Below are positions 57,071 through 64,000 of a stretch of 64,000 nucleotides of DNA, piece by piece. The notes under the pieces were generated by a model that was not told the origin of the DNA, did not search any database, and saw only the letters and a list, made by a program, of their open reading frames with translations. Position 1 is the first letter of the stretch, and the number at the start of each line of letters is the position of its first letter. The position numbers and the translations under genes were made by a program. Location of the stretch: the NCBI GenBank assembly GCA_945910005.1, contig OX246745.1:41238564-41302563 (forward strand), read 5' to 3'. The DNA comes from Isoperla grammatica. Taxonomy: Eukaryota > Arthropoda > Insecta > Plecoptera > Perlodidae.

Positions 57071-60000
57071 CTAGACATAGAGATGCGTCATGTAACGTGT
57101 CAGTACGCTGTTCATGTCGATATAGAGATGCGTCATGTAACGTGTCAGTACGCTGTTCATGTCGATATAGAGATGCGTCATGTAACGTGTCAGTACGCTG
57201 TTCATGTCGATATAGAGATGCGTCATGTAACGTGTCAGTACGCTGTTCATGTCGATATAGAGATGCGTCATGTAACGTGTCAGTACGCTGTTCATGTCGA
57301 TATAGAGATGCGTCATGTAACGTGTCAGTACGCTGTTCATGTCGATATAGAGATGCGTCATGTAACGTGTCAGTACGCTGTTCATGTCGATATAGAGATG
57401 CGTCATGCAACGTGTCAGTACGCTGTTCATGTCGATATAGAGATGCGTCATGTAACGTGTCAGTACGCTGTTCATGTCAATATAGAGATGCGTCATGTAA
57501 CGTGTCAGTACGCTGTTCATGTCGACATAGAGATGCGTCATGTAACGTGTCAGTACGCTGTTCATGTCGATATAGAGATGCGTCATGTAACGTGTCAGTA
57601 CGCTGTTCATGTCGATATAGAGATGCGTCATGTAACGTGTCAGTACGCTGTTCATGTCGATATAGAGATGCGTCATGTAACGTGTCAGTACGCTGTTCAT
57701 GTCAATATAGAGATGCGTCATGTAACGTGTCAGTACGCTGTTCATGTCGATATAGAGATGCGTCATGTAACGTGTCAGTACGCTGTTCATGTCGATATAG
57801 AGATGCGTCATGTAACGTGTCAGTACGCTGTTCATGTCGATATAGCGATGCGTCATGTAACGTGTCAGTACGCTGTTCATGTCGATATAGAGATGCGTCA
57901 TGTATCGTGTCAGTACGCTGTTCATGTCGATATAGAGATGCGTCATGTAACGTGTCAGTACGCTGTTCATGTCGATATAGAGATGCGTCATGTATCGTGT
58001 CAGTACGCTGTTCATGTCGATATAGAGATGCGTCATGTAACGTGTCAGTACGCTGTTCATGTCGATATAGCGATGCGTCATGTAACGTGTCAGTACGCTG
58101 TTCATGTCAATATAGAGATGCGTCATGTAACGTGTCAGTACGCTGTTCATGTCGATATAGAGATGCGTCATGTAACGTGTCAGTACGCTGTTCATGTCAA
58201 TATAGAGATGCGTCATGTAATGTGTCAGTACGCTGTTCATGTCGATATAGAGATGCGTCATGTAACGTGTCAGTACGCTGTTCATGTCGATATAGAGATG
58301 CGTCATGTAACGTGTCAGTACGCTGTTCATGTCGATATAGAGATGCGTCATGTAACGTGTCAGTACGCTGTTCATGTCGATATAGAGATGCGTCATGTAA
58401 CGTGTCAGTACGCTGTTCATGTCGATATAGAGATGCGTCATGTATCGTGTCAGTACGCTGTTCATGTCGACATAGAGATGCGTCATGTAACGTGTCAGTA
58501 CGCTGTTGATGTCGACATAGAGATGCGTCATGTAACGTGTCAGTACGCTGTTCATGTCGATATAGAGATGCGTCATGTAACGTGTCAGTACGCTGTTCAT
58601 GTCGATATAGAGATGCGTCATGTAACGTGTCAGTACGCTGTTCATGTCGATATGGAGATGCGTCATGTAACGTGTCAGTACGCTGTTCATGTCGACATAG
58701 AGATGCGTCATGTAACGTGTCAGTACGCTGTTCATGTCGATATAGAGATGCGTCATGTAACGTGTCAGTACGCTGTTCATGTCAATATAGAGATGCGTCA
58801 TGTAACGTGTCAGTACGCTGTTCATGTCGATATAGAGATGCGTCATGTAACGTGTCAGTACGCTGTTCATGTCGATATAGAGATGCGTCATGTAACGTGT
58901 CAGTACGCTGTTCATGTCGATATAGAGATGCGTCATGTAACGTGTCAGTACGCTGTTCATGTCGATATAGAGATGCGTCATGTAACGTGTCAGTACGCTG
59001 TTTATGTCGATATAGAGATGCGTCATGTAACGTGTCAGTACGCTGTTCATGTCGATATAGAGATGCGTCATGTAACGTGTCAGTACGCTGTTCATGTCGA
59101 TATAGAGATGCGTCATGTAACGTGTCAGTACGCTGTTCATGTCGATATAGAGATGCGTCATGTAACGTGTCAGTACGCTGTTTATGTCGATATAGAGATG
59201 CGTCATGTAACGTGTCAGTACGCTGTTCATGTCAACATAGAGATGCGTCATGTAACGTGTCAGTACGCTGTTCATGTCGATATAGAGATGCGTCATGTAA
59301 CGTGTCAGTACGCTGTTCATGTCGACATAGAGATGCGTCATGTAACGTGTCAGTACGCTGTTCATGTTGACATAGAGATGCGTCATGTAACGTGTCAGTA
59401 CGCTGTTCATGTCGTCATAGAGATGCGTCATGTAACGTGTCAGTACGCTGTTCATGTCGTCATAGAGATGCGTCATGTAACGTGTCAGTACGCTGTTCAT
59501 GTCGACATAGAGATGCGTCATGTAACGTGTCAGTACGCTGTTCATGTCGACATAGAGATGCGTCATGTAACGTGTCAGTACGCTGTTATGTCGATATAGA
59601 GATGCGTCATGTAACGTGTCAGTACGCTGTTCATGTCGATATAGAGATGCGTCATGTAACGTGTCAGTACGCTGTTCATGTCGATATAGAGATGCGTCAT
59701 GTAACGTGTCAGTACGCTGTTCATGTCGACATAGAGATGCGTCATGTAACGTGTCAGTACGCTGTTCATGTCGACATAGAGATGCGTCATGTAACGTGTC
59801 AGTACGCTGTTCATGTCGACATAGAGATGCGTCATGTAACGTGTCAGTACGCTGCTCATGTCGACATAGAGATGCGTCATGTAACGTGTCAGTACGCTGT
59901 TCATGTCAATATAGAGATGCGTCATGTAACGTGTCAGTACGCTGTTCATGTCGACATAGAGATGCGTCATGTAACGTGTCAGTACGCTGTTCATGTCGAT

Positions 60001-63000
60001 ATAGAGATGCGTCATGTAACGTGTCAGTACGCTGTTCATGTCGATATAGAGATGCGTCATGTAACGTGTCAGTACGCTGTTCATGTCGATATAGAGATGC
60101 GTCATGTAACGTGTCAGTACGCTGTTCATGTCAATATAGAGATGCGTCATGAAACGTGTCAGTACGCTGTTCATGTCGATATAGAGATGCGTCATGTAAC
60201 GTGTCAGTACGCTGTTCATGTCGATATAGAGATGCGTCATGTAACGTGTCAGTACGCTGTTCATGTCGATATAGAGATGCGTCATGTAACGTGTCAGTAC
60301 GCTGTTCATGTCGATATAGAGATGCGTCATGTAACGTGTCAGTACGCTGTTCATGTCGATGCCGTTTGTGTAGGTCCACGCGTGCTAGACAGAGATGCGT
60401 CATGTAACGTGTCAGTACGCTGTTCATGTCGATATAGCGATGCGTCATGTAACGTGTCAGTACGCTGTTCATGTCAATATAGAGATGCGTCATGTAACGT
60501 GTCAGTACGCTGTTCATGTCGATATAGAGATGCGTCATGTAACGTGTCAGTACGCTGTTCATGTCAATATAGAGATGCGTCATGTAACGTGTCAGTACGC
60601 TGTTCATGTCGATGCCGTTTGTGTAGGTCCACGCGTGCTAGACAGAGATGCGTCATGTAACGTGTCAGTACGCTGTTCATGTCGATATAGAGATGCGTCA
60701 TGTAACGTGTCAGTACGCTGTTCATGTCGATATAGAGATGCGTCATGTAACGTGTCAGTACGCTGTTCATGTAGATATAGAGATGCGTCATGTAACGTGT
60801 CAGTACGCTGTTCATGTCAATATAGAGATGCGTCATGTAACGTGTCAGTACGCTGTTCATGTCGATATAGAGATGCGTCATGTAACGTGTCAGTACGCTG
60901 TTCATGTCGATATAGAGATGCGTCATGTAACGTGTCAGTACGCTGTTCATGTCGATATAGAGATGCGTCATGTAACGTGTCAGTACGCTGTTCATGTCGA
61001 TATAGAGATGCGTCATGTAACGTGTCAGTACGCTGTTCATGTCGACATAGAGATGCGTCATGTAACGTGTCAGTACGCTGTTCATGTCGACATAGAGATG
61101 CGTCATGTAACGTGTCAGTACGCTGTTCATGTCGATATAGAGATGCGTCATGTAACGTGTCAGTACGCTGTTCATGTCGATATAGAGATGCGTCATGTAA
61201 TGTGTCAGTACGCTGTTCATGTCGATATAGAGATGCGTTATGTATCGTGTCAGTACGCTGTTCATGTCGATATAGAGATGCGTCATGTAACGTGTCAGTA
61301 CGCTGTTCATGTCGATGCCGTTTGTGTAGGTCCACGCGTGCTAGACAGAGATGCGTCATGTAACGTGTCAGTACGCTGTTCATGTCGATATAGCGATGCG
61401 TCATGTAACGTGTCAGTACGCTGTTCATGTCGATATAGAGATGCGTCATGTAACGTGTCAGTACGCTGTTCATGTCGATATAGAGATGCGTCATGTAACG
61501 TGTCAGTACGCTGTTCATGTCGATATAGAGATGCGTCATGTAACGTGTCAGTACGCTGTTCATGTCGATATAGCGATGCGTCATGTAACGTGTCAGTACG
61601 CTGTTCATGTCGATATAGAGATGCGTCATGTAACGTGTCAGTACGCTGTTCATGTCGATATAGAGATGCGTCATGTAACGTGTCAGTACGCTGTTCATGT
61701 CGATATAGAGATGCGTCATGTAATGTGTCAGTACGCTGTTCATGTCGATATAGAGATGCGTCATGTATCGTGTCAGTACGCTGTTCATGTCGATATAGAG
61801 ATGCGTCATGTAATGTGTCAGTACGCTGTTCATGTCGATATAGAGATGCGTCATGTATCGTGTCAGTACGCTGTTCATGTCGATATAGAGATGCGTCATG
61901 TAACGTGTCAGTACGCTGTTCATGTCGATGCCGTTTGTGTAGGTCCACGCGTGCTAGACAGAGATGCGTCATGTAACGTGTCAGTACGCTGTTCATGTCG
62001 ATATAGAGATGCGTCATGTAACGTGTCAGTACGCTGTTCATGTCGATATAGAGATGCGTTATGTAACGTGTCAGTACGCTGTTCATGTCAATATAGAGAT
62101 GCGTCATGTAACGTGTCAGTACGCTGTTCATGTCGATATAGAGATGCGTCATGTAACGTGTCAATACGCTGTTCATGTCAATATAGAGATGCGTCATGTA
62201 ATGTGTCAGTACGCTGTTCATGTCGATATAGAGATGCGTCATGTAACGTGTCAGTACGCTGTTCATGTCAATATAGAGATGCGTCATGTAACGTGTCAGT
62301 ACGCTGTTCATGTCGATATAGAGATGCGTCATGTATCGTGTCAGTACGCTGTTCATGTCGATATAGAGATGCGTCATGTAACGTGTCAGTACGCTGTTCA
62401 TGTCGATATAGAGATGCGTCATGTAACGTGTCAGTACGCTGTTCATGTCGATATAGAGATGCGTCATGTAACGTGTCAGTGTCTGTTCATGTCGATATAG
62501 AGATGCGTCATGTAACGTGTCAGTACGCTGTTCATGTCGATATAGAGATGCGTCATGTAACGTGTCAATACGCTGTTTATGTCGATATAGAGATGCGTCA
62601 TGTAACGTGTCAGTACGCTGTTCATGTCGATGCCGTTTGTGTAGGTCCCCGCGTGCTAGACAGAGATGCGTCATGTAACGTGTCAGTACGCTGTTCATGT
62701 CGATATAGAGATGCGTCATGTAACGTGTCAGTACGCTGTTCATGTCGATATAGAGATGCGTCATGTAACGTGTCAGTACGCTGTTCATGTCAATATAGAG
62801 ATGCGTCATGTAACGTGTCAGTACGCTGTTCATGTCGATATAGAGATGCGTCATGTAACGTGTCAGTACGCTGTTCATGTCGATATAGAGATGCGTCATG
62901 TAACGTGTCAGTACGCTGTTCATGTCGATATAGAGATGCGTCATGTAACGTGTCAGTACGCTGTTCATGTCGATATAGAGATGCGTCATGTAACGTGTCA

Positions 63001-64000
63001 GTACGCTGTTCATGTCAATATAGAGATGCGTCATGTAACGTGTCAGTACGCTGTTCATGTCGATATAGAGATGCGTCATGTAACGTGTCAGTACGCTGTT
63101 CATGTCAATATAGAGTTGCGTCATGTAATGTGTCAGTACGCTGTTCATGTCGATATAGAGATGCGTCATGCAACGTGTCAGTACGCTGTTCATGTCAATA
63201 TAGAGATGCTTCATGTAACGTGTCAGTACGCTGTTCATGTCGATATAGAGATGCGTCATGTAACGTGTCAGTACGCTGTTCATGTCGATATAGCGATGCG
63301 TCATGTAACGTGTCAGTACGCTGTTCATGTCGACATAGAGATGCGTCATGTAACGTGTCAGTACGCTGTTCATGTCGATATAGAGATGCGTCATGTAACG
63401 TGTCAGTACGCTGTTCATGTCGATATAGAGATGCGTCATGTAACGTGTCAGTACGCTATTCATGTCGATATAGAGATGCGTCATGTAACGTGTCAGTACG
63501 CTGTTCATGTCGATGCCGTTTGTGTAGGTCCCCGCGTGCTAGACAGAGATGCGTCATGTAACGTGTCAGTACGCTGTTCATGTCGATATAGAGATGCGTC
63601 ATGTAACGTGTCAGTACGCTGTTCATGTCGATATAGAGATGCGTCATGTAACGTGTCAGTACGCTGTTCATGTCGATATAGAGATGCGTCATGTAACGTG
63701 TCAGTACGCTGTTCATGTCGATATAGAGATGCGTCATGTAACGTGTCAGTACGCTGTTCATGTCAATATAGAGATGCGTCATGTAACGTGTCAGTACGCT
63801 GTTCATGTCGATATAGAGATGCGTCATGTAACGTGTCAGTACGCTGTTCATGTCAATATAGAGTTGCGTCATGTAATGTGTCAGTACGCTGTTCATGTCG
63901 ATATAGAGATGCGTCATGCAACGTGTCAGTACGCTGTTCATGTCAATATAGAGATGCTTCATGTAACGTGTCAGTACGCTGTTCATGTCGATATAGAGAT
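57071..64000. repeat. Exon-derived minisatellite, 45-bp unit (about 144) plus six 73-bp units
   Basis: The array begins at the 3' splice site of the 56779-57070 exon and runs off the window. The common unit is agtacgctgttcatgtcgat followed by atagagatgcgtcatgtaac and gtgtc. The first 20 bases equal exon bases 57027-57046 and the other 25 equal intron bases 57077-57101. The six longer units (gccgtttgtgtagg starting at 60361, 60614, 61317, 61930, 62632 and 63515) also hold the first 24 exon bases and the acceptor. Because 45 is a multiple of three, several frames stay open for hundreds of codons, including one on the minus strand repeating IDMNSVL. None is a gene. Confidence 0.97.

Noticed and set aside
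56864..63986. Large frames on both strands in the 45-bp array (up to 911 codons)
   Set aside because: A 45-bp unit preserves frame, and frames open simultaneously on both strands cannot all be genes. They start or stop where 73-bp units shift the frame.
2181..64000. CRISPR arrays
   Set aside because: The repeats are contiguous tandem units without unique spacers, and the sequence is eukaryotic.

Overview
The window is animal nuclear DNA, most likely from an insect. It holds a spliced gene with GT-AG introns, an R1-like LINE (a clade best known from arthropods), other LINE remains, hAT-like and fold-back DNA elements, and very many minisatellites. I see no bacterial operons, CRISPR arrays or plasmid features. 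Most of the long open frames in the window are artefacts of tandem repeats.

The one host gene is on the minus strand from about 57,070 down to about 32,880. It is the 3' half of an ERG-type voltage-gated potassium channel (KCNH family, the orthologue of Drosophila seizure/sei and vertebrate KCNH2/6/7). Eight coding exons can be placed: 56779-57070, 52879-53072, 44865-45082, 38392-38513, 37394-37751, 36094-36214, 35079-35176 and 33293-33497. All have GT-AG borders, and the phases fit through every junction to give 535 residues and a stop. They encode the end of the C-linker, the cyclic-nucleotide-binding homology domain, a disordered linker, the C-terminal tetramerising coiled coil and a tail. 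Exons for the PAS domain and membrane core would lie beyond position 64000.

Layout: 1-1115 is a decayed LINE fragment. 2181-7002 is a 77/79-bp minisatellite. 8783-15544 is a full-length but broken R1-like LINE with a 13-bp target-site duplication. 15638-16267 is a GC-rich inverted-repeat element. 16477-16859 is a 33-bp array. 17230-22165 is an inverted-repeat element that contains a perfect 141-bp palindrome, a 65-bp array and a nested insertion. 25840-26809 is another inverted-repeat element with an 86-bp array inside. 27-31 kb holds small inverted-repeat elements and a 35-bp array. 31310-32565 is a 54-bp array just beyond the channel gene. The channel introns hold three fold-back or inverted-repeat elements, a ~147-bp satellite, a 2.2-kb hAT-like element with an 8-bp duplication, a 53/42-bp array split by a nearly intact CR1/Jockey-like LINE, and a decayed LINE piece. 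From 57,071 to the end of the window is a 45-bp array.

The most striking observation is that the 45-bp array was seeded from the channel gene itself. A 75-bp founder (44 bp of coding exon plus 31 bp of intron across the 3' splice site) is repeated beside the exon. The common 45-bp unit is exactly this founder minus 30 bp, and those 30 bp contain the splice acceptor. Six 73-bp copies in the array keep the acceptor and the exon start, so the intron carries decoy copies of its own downstream exon edge. In all, tandem repeats make up roughly a third of the window.
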